A stretch of DNA of 64,000 nucleotides, from positions 248,001 to 312,000 of the forward strand of contig NZ_QTKT01000004.1 of assembly GCF_018424605.1 (NCBI RefSeq). The letters run 5' to 3'. Within the stretch, counting starts at the first letter, position 1, and the number at the start of each line of letters is the position of its first letter. Positions 17,326-26,369 of this stretch are shown here, piece after piece. A program made the translations under genes and the position numbers. This DNA comes from Marinobacter lipolyticus (lineage in GTDB: Bacteria; Pseudomonadota; Gammaproteobacteria; Pseudomonadales; Oleiphilaceae). The notes under the pieces were generated by a model. That model was not told the origin of the DNA. It did not search any database and saw only the letters and a program-made list of their open reading frames with translations.

Positions 17326-18342
17326 ATGAAAGCATTTTTCCACCCAGCTCAGGACCAGCACATTCCGAAGACGTACTTCACCCGTGGGCAGATGCGTCAG
17401 CCCCAGGAAGTGCCTGATCGCACCGGGCAGATGCTCGACGGCCTCAAAGCCATGGGCATTCCGGTGCTGCAGCCTGCGGACCAGGGCGCGGCGCCGATTT
17501 CGAAGGTGCACGATCTGGGGTATCTGCGGTTTCTCGAGTCCGCCCACCGGCGCTGGATGGAGATCCCCGAGGATTGGGGCGAGGAGGTGATGTCCAACAT
17601 CTTCGTGCGCTCGCCCAACGCCATGAAAGGCATTCTGGCCGAGGCGGCGCGCTACCTGGCCGATGGCAGCTGCCCCATCGGCGCCAATACCTGGAGTGCC
17701 GCCTACTGGTCCGCCCAGACCGCCCTCGGCGCCGCCGATGCGCTGATTGCCGGTGAACGCACCTCCTACGCGGTCTGTCGCCCCCCGGGCCACCACGCCC
17801 GCAAGGACGCCGCCGGTGGCTTCTGCTACCTGAATAACGCCGCCATTGCCGCCGAGCACATGAAAAGCCGGTTTCCACGGATCGTGATCCTCGATACCGA
17901 CATGCACCACGGACAGGGCATTCAAGAGATTTTCTACGATCGCAGTGACGTGCTGTACATCTCGATCCACGGCGATCCCACCAACTTCTACCCGGTGGTC
18001 AGCGGCTTTGAGGACGAGCGCGGCGAGGGTGAGGGTTACGGGTACAACATCAATATGCCGATGGCTCATGGTTCATCGGAAGAGGATTTCTTCCGCAAAC
18101 TGGATGAAGCGGTCGCCGCGATCCGGCTGTTCCAGCCGGACGCACTGGTTTTGACGCTGGGCTTTGACATCTACAAGGACGACCCGCAGGCCAAGGTCTC
18201 GGTGTCCTCGGAGGGGTTTGCACGGCTCGGCAATCACCTTCGCCAGACCGGCCTGCCCACCCTGGTGGTGCAGGAAGGCGGCTATGACCTGGAGACCCTG
18301 AGCGCCAACGTCCAGCAGTTTTTCAAGGGCCTGCAGGGCTGA
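17326..18342 (+). CDS. Acetylpolyamine amidohydrolase / histone-deacetylase-family protein
   Basis: A 338-residue zinc hydrolase of the arginase/deacetylase fold. The catalytic histidine pair is in RPPGHHAR (156-157), zinc ligands are D192 and H194 in DTDMHHGQG and D281 in LGFDIYKDD, and a catalytic tyrosine follows in EGGYD. This residue pattern and the overall length (about 340) fit bacterial acetylpolyamine amidohydrolases, which remove acetyl groups from acetylputrescine or acetylspermidine. AGGAGG precedes the ATG. The neighbour gabD supports a role in polyamine breakdown. Histones are not expected substrates. Confidence 0.85.
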   Translation: MKAFFHPAQDQHIPKTYFTRGQMRQPQEVPDRTGQMLDGLKAMGIPVLQPADQGAAPISKVHDLGYLRFLESAHRRWMEIPEDWGEEVMSNIFVRSPNAMKGILAEAARYLADGSCPIGANTWSAAYWSAQTALGAADALIAGERTSYAVCRPPGHHARKDAAGGFCYLNNAAIAAEHMKSRFPRIVILDTDMHHGQGIQEIFYDRSDVLYISIHGDPTNFYPVVSGFEDERGEGEGYGYNINMPMAHGSSEEDFFRKLDEAVAAIRLFQPDALVLTLGFDIYKDDPQAKVSVSSEGFARLGNHLRQTGLPTLVVQEGGYDLETLSANVQQFFKGLQG

Positions 18343-18355
18343 CGCCGCACTCCAC

Positions 18356-19810
18356 TCAGGACGCCGGGGCGTACACCTTGATGTTGGTGTGGCCCTCGGC
18401 TTTCAGGTGGCCGGCGTGCATGCGGCTCATGGTGCCGCGATCACAGTACAGCAGGTACTGTTTTTCCGCCGGCAGCGTCCCGATGTGCTGGTTCAGCTCG
18501 TAGAACGGAATCTGCATGACCCGGTTGTTGGTCATTCTCAGCGGTGACTGTTCACCCTCGGCGGGGTGGCGAACGTCAATGATGATGTCGTCCACCTCCG
18601 GTGTGTGCACCAGCTCCACGTCTTCCGGCGTGGTGGTGGTTTCCAGCAGCTTCGGCACCGGCGTGTCCTCGCGGCGGTCAATCGCCTGCTGCAGCACTTC
18701 CGCATCCATCTGCGCCTCGTCCTCTTCCACCCGATGCAGCCTGGCCCGGGTTGCGGGCTTCTGGGAAATCACCCCGCAATACTCCGGCATGGTGCGGGCG
18801 TAGGGCTCGGTGCCGATCTCCCGGGCAATGCGGATGATCGATTCCTTGTCCATACTCACCAGCGGGCGCAACACCACTTCGTCACTGGCGCGATCCACCA
18901 CATTGAGGTTGGTCAGGGTCTGGCTCGACACCTGCGCCACCGCATCGCCCGTCACCAGGCCGATCGCATTGTTCTGCTGAGCAATGGCGGAGGCGGCCTT
19001 CAGCATCTGGCGCTTGAGCACCACGCCCCAGTGACGGTGGCTGACAGTACGCATGATCTCGCTGACCACGCCGTCGAATGGCACGGAAATGAACTTCGCC
19101 CCGTGGGACGAGCCGTAACGCTCCCAGATGTAGTGCACCACCTGACGCACCCCCACCTCATGGGCGGTGCCACCGAGATTGAAAAACAGGAAGTGGCTGC
19201 GCAGACCCCGCCGCATCATCAGGTAAGCGGCCACCGAGGAATCGTAGCCGCCGGAAACCAGGGTCATAACGGTTTCCACGCTGCCCAGCGGGTAGCCGCC
19301 CAGGCCGCGGTGTTTGCGATGGGCGATATGGTAACTGTCGTCGTTCACCTCGATGCGTACTTCCACCTGCGGCGATTTCAGGTTGACCCCGGCCGGGCTC
19401 GAGGCCTGCATCAGCGCCGCGCCCACCTCGCGCTCCAGATCAATGGAACGGAAACCCTGGTCCCCATGACGGCGGACCCGCACCGCGAAGGTTTTACCGC
19501 GGATGCGCTCAGCAAAGGCAGCAACCGCCCTGTCCGCCACATCGTTCATGCTGACAAACGGGAACACCCCGATTTCCTGAATGGTGGAAATGCCCGGCAC
19601 CCGCAGCAGTTCGTTAATCACCACACCCGACAGCCCGCGGCCTTCCGGCACCTCGACGTCGACACGGTCCCAGCTGCCCTCAACGCGAATGTCCGCGTCC
19701 AGGCGCGCCAGTATCTTGCGCACGTTCTGGCGCAGGTGGCGCATCTGCTGACGACGTACAGGTTTGCTTTTGATGGCTACTTCCGGGGCGGGACGTATAA
19801 GGAGTTTCAT
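18356..19810 (-). CDS. thiI: tRNA 4-thiouridine synthetase ThiI (with rhodanese domain)
   Basis: A 484-residue protein with the gammaproteobacterial ThiI layout: ferredoxin-like and THUMP domains (about 1-165), PP-loop SGGYDSS at 186-192, the conserved disulphide-forming cysteine in MPEYCGVIS, and a C-terminal rhodanese domain with the persulphide cysteine in YCDRGTMSRMHAG. It adenylates U8 of tRNA and transfers sulphur to make s4U, and also serves thiamine thiazole synthesis. The start MKLLIRPAPE matches the family; the upstream 37 in-frame codons are rejected. It is convergent with the amidohydrolase gene. Confidence 0.95.
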   Translation of the reverse strand: MKLLIRPAPEVAIKSKPVRRQQMRHLRQNVRKILARLDADIRVEGSWDRVDVEVPEGRGLSGVVINELLRVPGISTIQEIGVFPFVSMNDVADRAVAAFAERIRGKTFAVRVRRHGDQGFRSIDLEREVGAALMQASSPAGVNLKSPQVEVRIEVNDDSYHIAHRKHRGLGGYPLGSVETVMTLVSGGYDSSVAAYLMMRRGLRSHFLFFNLGGTAHEVGVRQVVHYIWERYGSSHGAKFISVPFDGVVSEIMRTVSHRHWGVVLKRQMLKAASAIAQQNNAIGLVTGDAVAQVSSQTLTNLNVVDRASDEVVLRPLVSMDKESIIRIAREIGTEPYARTMPEYCGVISQKPATRARLHRVEEDEAQMDAEVLQQAIDRREDTPVPKLLETTTTPEDVELVHTPEVDDIIIDVRHPAEGEQSPLRMTNNRVMQIPFYELNQHIGTLPAEKQYLLYCDRGTMSRMHAGHLKAEGHTNIKVYAPAS

Positions 19811-19969
19811 AAATCGGAATTTTGTCGGGTGGCGTATTGAGTAGAATGCGCTTAGTCTAACGTTTTTAGCGGGGGCCTCAAAATCAGGCATTGCCGAAAC
19901 AGGATGTTGACCGGCGGGCAACCCGCCCCAGACTTCGTCCCTGCGTAACGTTCAGGAGTTCTACTGTTC

Positions 19970-21349
19970 ATGACCGAACCGACCATCAATGCCCTGGTGT
20001 CTCCCGAGGGCAGCCTGGAAATTCTATCCAACGACGAAGTCAACCGACTGAAAGACCGGAGCGAGGGCGGTCTTTATCGATTATTTCGTCAGTGCGCTCT
20101 GGCGGTGCTGAACACCGGCGTTGAAACCGATGACTGCAAGACGCTGATGGAAGCCCATGCGGATTTCGACGTGCGCCTGGTACCACAGCCACGGGGCCTG
20201 AAACTGGAGCTGGTGAACGCACCCGCCCACGCCTTTGTCGACGGCGAAATGCTGCGCGCCATCCGCGAACACCTGTTTTCGGTACTGAGGGACATTATTT
20301 ATTCCTACTCGATCCCCCAGTCAGCAGCGGGTTTCCGCCGCGATGATCCGGAGGACATCACCAACCTGATCTTTCACATCCTGCGTAACGCCCGGGTGCT
20401 GCAGGCCGGGCGGCAGCCGGATCTGGTGGTGTGCTGGGGCGGTCACTCCATCAATCAGCGGGAATATCAGTACAGCAAGGAAGTCGGCCACCAGCTGGGC
20501 CTGCGCGGACTGAGCATCTGCACCGGTTGCGGCCCCGGCGCCATGAAAGGCCCGATGAAAGGCGCCACCATCGGTCACGCCAAGCAACGGGTGAAAAATG
20601 GCCGCTACATCGGCCTGACCGAACCGGGCATTATCGGCGCGGAGGCACCGAACCCGATCGTCAATGAACTGGTGATCATGCCGGACATCGAAAAGCGCCT
20701 GGAGGCATTCGTTCGCACCGGCCACGGTGTCATTGTCTTCCCCGGGGGCGTGGGTACCGCGGAGGAAATCCTGTACCTGCTGGGCATCCTGCTGCACCCG
20801 GACAACGCTGACCTGCCGTTCCCGGTGGTGTTCACCGGGCAGCAGGAGAATGCCGAATACTTCGAGATGATCGACAGCTTCATCCGCAATGCGCTGGGAG
20901 ACGAGGCCGCCAGCAAGTACGAAATCATCATCGATGACCCGGAACGGGTGGCGCAGACCATGAAACAGGGAATGAAGGACGTCGAAACCTTCCGCCGCGC
21001 CATGCAGGATGCTTACTACTTTAACTGGATGCTGAAGATCGATCCGGTGTTCCAACTGCCCTTCGAACCGAATCACGACAACATGCGCGCTCTGGAGCTG
21101 CACCGTGACCAGCCTGTGCATCTGATTGCGGCGAATCTACGCAAGGCGTTCAGCGGCATTGTGGCGGGCAATGTGAAGGAGAGCGGCATTCGCCAGGTGC
21201 AGGAAAAAGGGCCCTTCGAAATTGCCGGCGACCCCAGCCTGATCAAACCGCTGGAAGCCATGCTGGAGCAGTTTGTCGCCCAGGATCGCATGAAACTGCC
21301 GGGCTCGAGCGCCTATAAACCCAGCTACCGGATCGTCAGCGGGGCCTGA
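19970..21349 (+). CDS. ppnN: Nucleotide 5'-monophosphate nucleosidase PpnN (YgdH)
   Basis: A 459-residue LOG-family enzyme. The hallmark PGGxGTxxE motif appears as FPGGVGTAEEI and the GCGPGAMKGPMKGA loop precedes it. The long N-terminal part (INALVSPEGSLEILSNDEV) and C-terminal helices match E. coli PpnN, which cleaves purine nucleoside monophosphates and is stimulated by (p)ppGpp. CAGGAG lies upstream of the ATG. It is divergent from thiI across 159 nt that contain a GGCGGG/CCCGCC mini hairpin. Confidence 0.92.
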   Translation: MTEPTINALVSPEGSLEILSNDEVNRLKDRSEGGLYRLFRQCALAVLNTGVETDDCKTLMEAHADFDVRLVPQPRGLKLELVNAPAHAFVDGEMLRAIREHLFSVLRDIIYSYSIPQSAAGFRRDDPEDITNLIFHILRNARVLQAGRQPDLVVCWGGHSINQREYQYSKEVGHQLGLRGLSICTGCGPGAMKGPMKGATIGHAKQRVKNGRYIGLTEPGIIGAEAPNPIVNELVIMPDIEKRLEAFVRTGHGVIVFPGGVGTAEEILYLLGILLHPDNADLPFPVVFTGQQENAEYFEMIDSFIRNALGDEAASKYEIIIDDPERVAQTMKQGMKDVETFRRAMQDAYYFNWMLKIDPVFQLPFEPNHDNMRALELHRDQPVHLIAANLRKAFSGIVAGNVKESGIRQVQEKGPFEIAGDPSLIKPLEAMLEQFVAQDRMKLPGSSAYKPSYRIVSGA

Positions 21350-21383
21350 GCCCCGCTGTTCCGGCTACGGTGGCGTCGGCCGT

Positions 21384-21716
21384 TTACTGGCCGCCTGCGG
21401 GCAGGCTGGCGTAGTACGCCGCCAGGTTGGCAATGTCCTCATCGCTCAGCGCCATCGCCTGGCCCTGCATGATCGCAGCCTGGCCACCGGAACGCTGCTT
21501 GTTCTTGTAGGCTTTCAGAGCCGAAACCAGATACTGCTCGTTCTGTCCCGCCAGGTTGGGGTAACCCGGAATCGCGGCAATACCGTTCTTGCCGTGGCAC
21601 GCTGCGCATACAGCCGCCTTGGCTTTGCCCGCTTCTGCATCAGCCGCCGCAACAACGGCGGGCGCCGTGGCGCCAAGTGCAAACAGAGCGGCAATGGTAT
21701 AGTGTTTCAAGCTCAT
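21384..21716 (-). CDS. Periplasmic class I cytochrome c
   Basis: A 110-residue cytochrome with a signal peptide ([25 protein letters not shown]) and one haem site CAACH; the distal Met is in [13 protein letters not shown]. It resembles cytochrome c4/c5-type single-haem electron carriers in the periplasm of respiratory gammaproteobacteria. The ATG of MSLKHY is chosen because it directly precedes the signal peptide; 33 in-frame upstream codons are not used. Convergent with ppnN by 34 nt. Confidence 0.88.
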   Translation of the reverse strand: MSLKHYTIAALFALGATAPAVVAAADAEAGKAKAAVCAACHGKNGIAAIPGYPNLAGQNEQYLVSALKAYKNKQRSGGQAAIMQGQAMALSDEDIANLAAYYASLPAGGQ

Positions 21717-21848
21717 TGGTTTTACCCTCTCATCGTTTTGATTTACGGCGTCCGACAACCCCGTGCCAGACATCAAACTGCGTGAACTTATAGCACAGTG
21801 CCTTTGAACCACCAATGCGTTATGTCAAGGCAATGCGGAGACCCGACT

Positions 21849-22952
21849 ATGCCCATCAAGGTCCAAGAACTCGAGTGCCTGGAAGGCCGGATCGGCCTGC
21901 TCACCCTGGACTCGCCCGCCACCCTCAACGCCCTGTCCGGCGACATGATCGATACCGCGCAACAGACGCTGGATGCCTGGGCCGACGACGACCGCATTGC
22001 CCTGGTGGTGCTTCAGGGAGCCGGCGACCGCGCATTCTGCGCCGGCGGCGACATCCGTCAGTTGTACGACGCGATGGCCAACGCCGATGAGTCGGTGCCG
22101 GCAGCGGACTTTTTCGCCCGCGAGTACCGGCTGGATTATGCCCTGCACCGCTTCCCCAAACCGGTGGTGGGCATCGGCCACGGAGTGGTGATGGGCGGCG
22201 GTCTGGGGCTGCTGACCGGCTGCCGCTACCGGCTGATCACCCCGGACGTCACCATGGCAATGCCGGAAGTGGCGATCGGGCTGTTTCCGGATGTCGGCTC
22301 CAGCTGGTTCCTGAATCGGCTGCCGGGGCGGCTGGGGCTGTTCATGGGATTGACCGGCTGCCGCCTGAATGCCTCGGATGCCATCCGCGTAGGTTTGGCG
22401 GATATGGCCATTCGCCCGGAAGACCGCGCCACCCTGCTCGACCGTCTGCAGAGTGAGCGCTGGACCGGCGGCGCGGCGGCCAACGACAATCGTCTGTTCC
22501 GCCTGCTCAATCAGCTCAGTGCCGTGGATTACCGGGCTCTGGACGCCAGCATGCTGGCTGCCCACGAGCAGGCCATCGCCAGACTGGGGGCCGGCGATGA
22601 CCTGCCGGCCATTGTCGATCGGCTGATCTCGGCCGACATCAGCAGCGAATGGTGGCAGGCGGCGGTCGACACCCTCAAAACCGGGTGCCCGGTGTCCATG
22701 TGGCTGGTGTGGACGCAGTTGAAGCGGGCCCAGCAGATGTCGCTCAAGGACGTGTTCCGCATGGAGCTGGCGATGGCGTCAGAATGCACACGCCGGCCGG
22801 ATTTGCAGGAAGGCATTCGGGCGCGGCTGATCGACCGAGATCAGAACCCGCAATGGTCGTTCTCCATACTGGAAGACGTGCCGGACGCCGTGATTGAGGC
22901 TCATTTCCAGCCGGAGTGGGACGACGCCACCGATCCAATGCAGCTGGACTGA
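21849..22952 (+). CDS. Enoyl-CoA hydratase family, 3-hydroxyisobutyryl-CoA hydrolase-like
   Basis: A 367-residue crotonase-fold protein. AFCAGGDIRQLYD is the oxyanion-hole loop, VVMGGGLGLL the second, and MPEVAIGLFPDVGSSWFLNRLPG, with its Glu and Asp, is the signature that separates 3-hydroxyisobutyryl-CoA hydrolases from plain hydratases. Length (about 360) also fits that branch, which works in valine catabolism. GGAGA lies upstream of the ATG of MPIKVQ. Neighbours do not include the rest of a valine pathway, so the in vivo substrate is uncertain. Confidence 0.82.
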   Translation: MPIKVQELECLEGRIGLLTLDSPATLNALSGDMIDTAQQTLDAWADDDRIALVVLQGAGDRAFCAGGDIRQLYDAMANADESVPAADFFAREYRLDYALHRFPKPVVGIGHGVVMGGGLGLLTGCRYRLITPDVTMAMPEVAIGLFPDVGSSWFLNRLPGRLGLFMGLTGCRLNASDAIRVGLADMAIRPEDRATLLDRLQSERWTGGAAANDNRLFRLLNQLSAVDYRALDASMLAAHEQAIARLGAGDDLPAIVDRLISADISSEWWQAAVDTLKTGCPVSMWLVWTQLKRAQQMSLKDVFRMELAMASECTRRPDLQEGIRARLIDRDQNPQWSFSILEDVPDAVIEAHFQPEWDDATDPMQLD

Positions 22953-22974
22953 ACCAGCGCGGCGGTTTACGTGG

Positions 22975-23673
22975 CTAGAGTTCAGCGCCCGCCTGGATCA
23001 GCAGCATTTCCAGATCCCGGTTGCCGTTCTCCCGGGCCACGTCGAGCGCGGTCACGCCGCGCTCGGAACGGTAGTTAACGTCGGCACCGGCGGCCAGCAG
23101 CATTTCTGCAGTCAGCATGTCGCCACTGTCGACAATGTGCATCAACAGCGAGCGGCCATCCTGACTGACATTGACGTTGGCGCCGGCGGCCAGCAACACC
23201 TTGACCACGGACAGATGGCCGTTCCCCGCCGCGCGGATCACCGGGGTCGAACCTGCGGCATCCGTCGCGTTCACCCGCGCTCCGGCTGACAGAAGTAACT
23301 GGACCAGCCGCCGGCTGCCGTTCTCGGCGGCCACCATCAACGCGGTTTCGCCGTTGCTGCCGGCGCGTTCCGGATTGGCACCCTCCGACAGCAGATACCA
23401 GGCGATGCGATCCTGGTTTTCCGTCACCGCCACGGTCAGCGGGGTGCCCGCCTCGGTCACGGTGTTCAATGAAGCGCCGTCAGCCGCCAGAGCCTGCACC
23501 CGCTCCAGATCGCCGGCCCGCACCGCCGCCACCATCGGGGTGTCAGCAACACTGGCCTCGCGGGCCGACAGGTTGATGGGCTGCTGCGGATCGGAAGCAC
23601 AGCCGCCGACAAACAGGGTCAGTGTCAGCAATACGAACAATACGGGAGAGGTGATGCCGGTTCCCTTGGCCAT
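22975..23673 (-). CDS. Ankyrin-repeat lipoprotein
   Basis: A 232-residue protein with a type II signal peptide (LFVGGC, lipid cysteine at 25) followed by about six ankyrin repeats, e.g. GETALMVAAENGSRRLVQLL and GSTPVIRAAGNGHLSVVKVL. Residue +2 after the cysteine is Ser, which does not predict inner-membrane retention. Ankyrin repeats mediate protein binding; the partner is unknown. It follows tmcA on the same strand after 69 nt and converges with the crotonase gene. Confidence 0.88.
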   Translation of the reverse strand: MAKGTGITSPVLFVLLTLTLFVGGCASDPQQPINLSAREASVADTPMVAAVRAGDLERVQALAADGASLNTVTEAGTPLTVAVTENQDRIAWYLLSEGANPERAGSNGETALMVAAENGSRRLVQLLLSAGARVNATDAAGSTPVIRAAGNGHLSVVKVLLAAGANVNVSQDGRSLLMHIVDSGDMLTAEMLLAAGADVNYRSERGVTALDVARENGNRDLEMLLIQAGAEL

Positions 23674-23742
23674 GATGAGGTCTCTGGTGGTGTTTTTTGA
23701 CGGTATTCTGCTCAGGTCCGGGCAGGAATTAAATCGAGCGGG

Positions 23743-25890
23743 TCACAAGTTACGGGAGTCACGCAGAATGTTGCCGGCCATCTGACGCAATCGCCGCTCA
23801 CCGTCTTTCTGTCCATCACACAGACCGGCACCCTGCACCTGCGCCCAGGGCCAGGCCTGCAGCACACAACGCAGCCACAGTTCACTGTCTGCCGCCTGCG
23901 CGAGCACACGGGCCGCGGCGGGGCTGAGAGTCACTTTGCGCAACACCGGCACCGTCAGCTCGAAGCCCCGATAGCCCGCGGCAAAGCTGTCCAGATCGCG
24001 GCGATCGTCTTCTCCCGGGGCCTGCGCCTGTGTCAGCTCCGCGGTCAGCAGGCGCAGCAGAGCCGGCTCCATCTGCTGCCAGTACAGCGGCACCAGGGTC
24101 AGCCAGTGCTCCGCCAGGCGCTGGCGCACCCTGAACGCCACGGTCTCGCCACGGTCGGAGACGGCCCGCAGCATCTGCACCGGGTACTCGCCGGTGCTGG
24201 TTTCCCGGCTCAGGCCCGGGCGCGCCAGCGTCAGACCGGCCCGCTGCCAGAACCGCAGCAGGGGCTCATTGCCACCGAAACTGGTCCCGACACCGTCGTA
24301 TCCCGCGTTGACGGCGTGGGTGCAGGCCGCCTCCACCAGACGCTTTCCGAACCCGCGGGCGCGACACTGCTCACTGACAGCAACCCGCACCACCCGTAAC
24401 CAGGTGCAGCTGGCCGCTTCTGCGAACCCGCTGTGATTGGCCAGGGACTGGGCCAGCAGATGCCCGCGGATACGGCGCTGGCCCCGCATCACCTGTTCCG
24501 CCAGTGCCGGTTCCAGGCCGCCTTCGCGGGCGGCCCAGAGTATGCCCGCCAGCTTGCCGTCAACGGTCAGCCGCCAGCTCACCGCGCGGGGATCATCCAG
24601 CCACTGGCGCAGATCCGCCGGGGTGGTGCGATAGTGGGCGTTGACCAGCAGGCCGAACGCCTCGGATAGTTCCTGTTCACTGGCGCTCGCCGGGCTCCAG
24701 CGCTCGACGGTGACCTCGCCGCCCTCCGGTTCCGCCTGCGGGGCGTCGGCATTCAGCAAAAACAGGTCGGCGATCAAGGGCTCCAGCGGATCGGCCGCCG
24801 ACCAGCGGATCGGAGCCTTGAGCGTTATCTGCCGCCACTGGGGCGTGCGGGTGTCGAGTACCTGGCGGAAGCGAATGGCAAACCCACGGCCCGAACCTTC
24901 ATAGCCGTGTACCGTGGAAGCAAACACCACCCGGGGCCAACCGCCGAGGATTCGCGCCAGGCGCTCCACCGGCAGCGCCGCCGCTTCGTCCACCAGCACC
25001 AGTTCCGCCTCCGGCGCCTGCGCCAGCAGTTGCTCCGGCGGCAGATAGCTCAGCCGGCCGCCGTCAGCCAAGTGCAGCTCGCCCGGGAGATCCCCTTCGC
25101 ACACGGCCTCGCCGGCAGCCACGCGGGCATGGTGAAACAGGGTTTCCACGGATTCCGCGCTGGGGGCGGTGACCACCACATGACGTCGCCCCTGTTGCAG
25201 CAAACGCACCGCCGCCATACCCAGGGCCGCCGACTTGCCCCGCCCCCGGTCGGCGGTGATCACCAGCGGACGTCGCCGGCGACCCAGTCCGGTGCGCACA
25301 ATCGCCTCAATGGCCCGTTGCTGATCGACAGTCTGGGCCACTTCAAATGGCTGCCCCGCCTCGTTCAGCGCCGGCAACTCGGTTGTCTCATCCCGGGCCG
25401 GGTTGACCCGGATGACCGAGGGCGATGCCGCGAGAATCGTCGCGAGCCGGGTGGCAAAGGCATGCGAATTACTGCCGTCGAGGCCGGTTCTGGGGTAATC
25501 GGGATCGTCGAAGGTGGGCCATTGCGACAACGGCGGCATCAGCCAGAACCACAGGCCGCCTGCTTTGAGCGTGCCAGCCAGCGCCGCGAGACTGTCCGGC
25601 GGGTTGCCCTGCCAGCCGTCCCAGACCACCACGTCCAGTTCCCGCCCAAGCCACTGGCGGGCCTTGCGGGGTGGCAGCACCGCCAACCGTGGATCAGGGA
25701 CAGCCGCGGGGGCGCCCGTCCACACCCCGCTCCGTAGGGTCAGCGCCGGCAGCCGGTGCCGCAGCCAGTCAATCGCGCCGGCCTGCTCACCTTCCAGCAA
25801 CACAAGGCGGCGTTCGCCTCGCGCCGCCAACTGCAACTGAAGCTGGCGCCAGGCGCTGATATCCGCTGCCCGGGGGGCGGGGGTCGCCAT
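23743..25890 (-). CDS. tmcA: tRNA(Met) cytidine acetyltransferase TmcA
   Basis: A 715-residue fusion of a DUF1726-like N-terminal region, an RNA-helicase-like ATPase (Walker A ADRGRGKSAALG near 210; DEAAALPVE as Walker B) and a GNAT acetyltransferase (VAVSEQCRARGFGKRLVEAA). TmcA makes N4-acetylcytidine at the wobble C34 of elongator tRNA-Met using acetyl-CoA and ATP. The length equals the family norm. Its ATG overlaps the stop of the upstream DUF2237 gene by one base, suggesting translational coupling. Confidence 0.92.
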   Translation of the reverse strand: MATPAPRAADISAWRQLQLQLAARGERRLVLLEGEQAGAIDWLRHRLPALTLRSGVWTGAPAAVPDPRLAVLPPRKARQWLGRELDVVVWDGWQGNPPDSLAALAGTLKAGGLWFWLMPPLSQWPTFDDPDYPRTGLDGSNSHAFATRLATILAASPSVIRVNPARDETTELPALNEAGQPFEVAQTVDQQRAIEAIVRTGLGRRRRPLVITADRGRGKSAALGMAAVRLLQQGRRHVVVTAPSAESVETLFHHARVAAGEAVCEGDLPGELHLADGGRLSYLPPEQLLAQAPEAELVLVDEAAALPVERLARILGGWPRVVFASTVHGYEGSGRGFAIRFRQVLDTRTPQWRQITLKAPIRWSAADPLEPLIADLFLLNADAPQAEPEGGEVTVERWSPASASEQELSEAFGLLVNAHYRTTPADLRQWLDDPRAVSWRLTVDGKLAGILWAAREGGLEPALAEQVMRGQRRIRGHLLAQSLANHSGFAEAASCTWLRVVRVAVSEQCRARGFGKRLVEAACTHAVNAGYDGVGTSFGGNEPLLRFWQRAGLTLARPGLSRETSTGEYPVQMLRAVSDRGETVAFRVRQRLAEHWLTLVPLYWQQMEPALLRLLTAELTQAQAPGEDDRRDLDSFAAGYRGFELTVPVLRKVTLSPAAARVLAQAADSELWLRCVLQAWPWAQVQGAGLCDGQKDGERRLRQMAGNILRDSRNL

Positions 25891-26267
25891 CAGCTGAGGT
25901 CGGTGCCATGGACTTTAAGGTCCGCCAGAGCGCACTTGTCCAGTGCCGCTTGATGGGTTGCCCGCAACCGCACCCGCGGCGCACAGCCAGCCTCGAACGC
26001 TTCCTGCCAGCGGGCGGCGCACAGGCACCAGCTGTCGCCGGCCTTGAGACCGGGAAATCCGAACTCCGGCCTGGGCGTGCTGAGTTCGTTGCCGCGGGCT
26101 TTCGAGAAGGCAAGGAAGTCCTCGGTGACCACGGCACACACCGTGTGGGAGCCGACATCGTCGGGGCCGGTGTTGCAGCAGCCGTCGCGGTAAAAGCCGG
26201 TCACCGGATCGGTGCCACAGGCCTCCAGCGTTTCGCCGAGTACGTTGATGGATTCCTCAAACTGCAT
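25890..26267 (-). CDS. DUF2237 family protein
   Basis: A 125-residue cysteine-rich protein (eight Cys) that I recognise as DUF2237: it starts with NVLGETLEACGTDPVTGFYRDG, followed by the CCNTGPDDVGSH and GDSWCLCAARWQEAFEAG segments characteristic of the family. No function is known. The cysteine spacing suggests metal binding or disulphides, but there is no signal peptide. It is the first gene of a minus-strand unit with tmcA and an ankyrin lipoprotein. Confidence 0.83.
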   Translation of the reverse strand: MQFEESINVLGETLEACGTDPVTGFYRDGCCNTGPDDVGSHTVCAVVTEDFLAFSKARGNELSTPRPEFGFPGLKAGDSWCLCAARWQEAFEAGCAPRVRLRATHQAALDKCALADLKVHGTDLS

Positions 26268-26369
26268 GGATGTGTCCTTTTTGCTTTATAGTGCCAACCA
26301 GGCAACCGCATGCTACAGAAGATACAACGCTCCCTGTAGCCCCATGTACCCGGAACCCGCACCTCCATT

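Noticed and set aside
18566-19840. Plus-strand open frame opposite thiI
   Set aside because: Antisense shadow; His- and Gln-rich with no ribosome site or motif.
19913-19927. GGCGGG/CCCGCC hairpin before ppnN
   Set aside because: A six-base GC stem is expected by chance in this sequence; no T-run and no riboswitch-like context.
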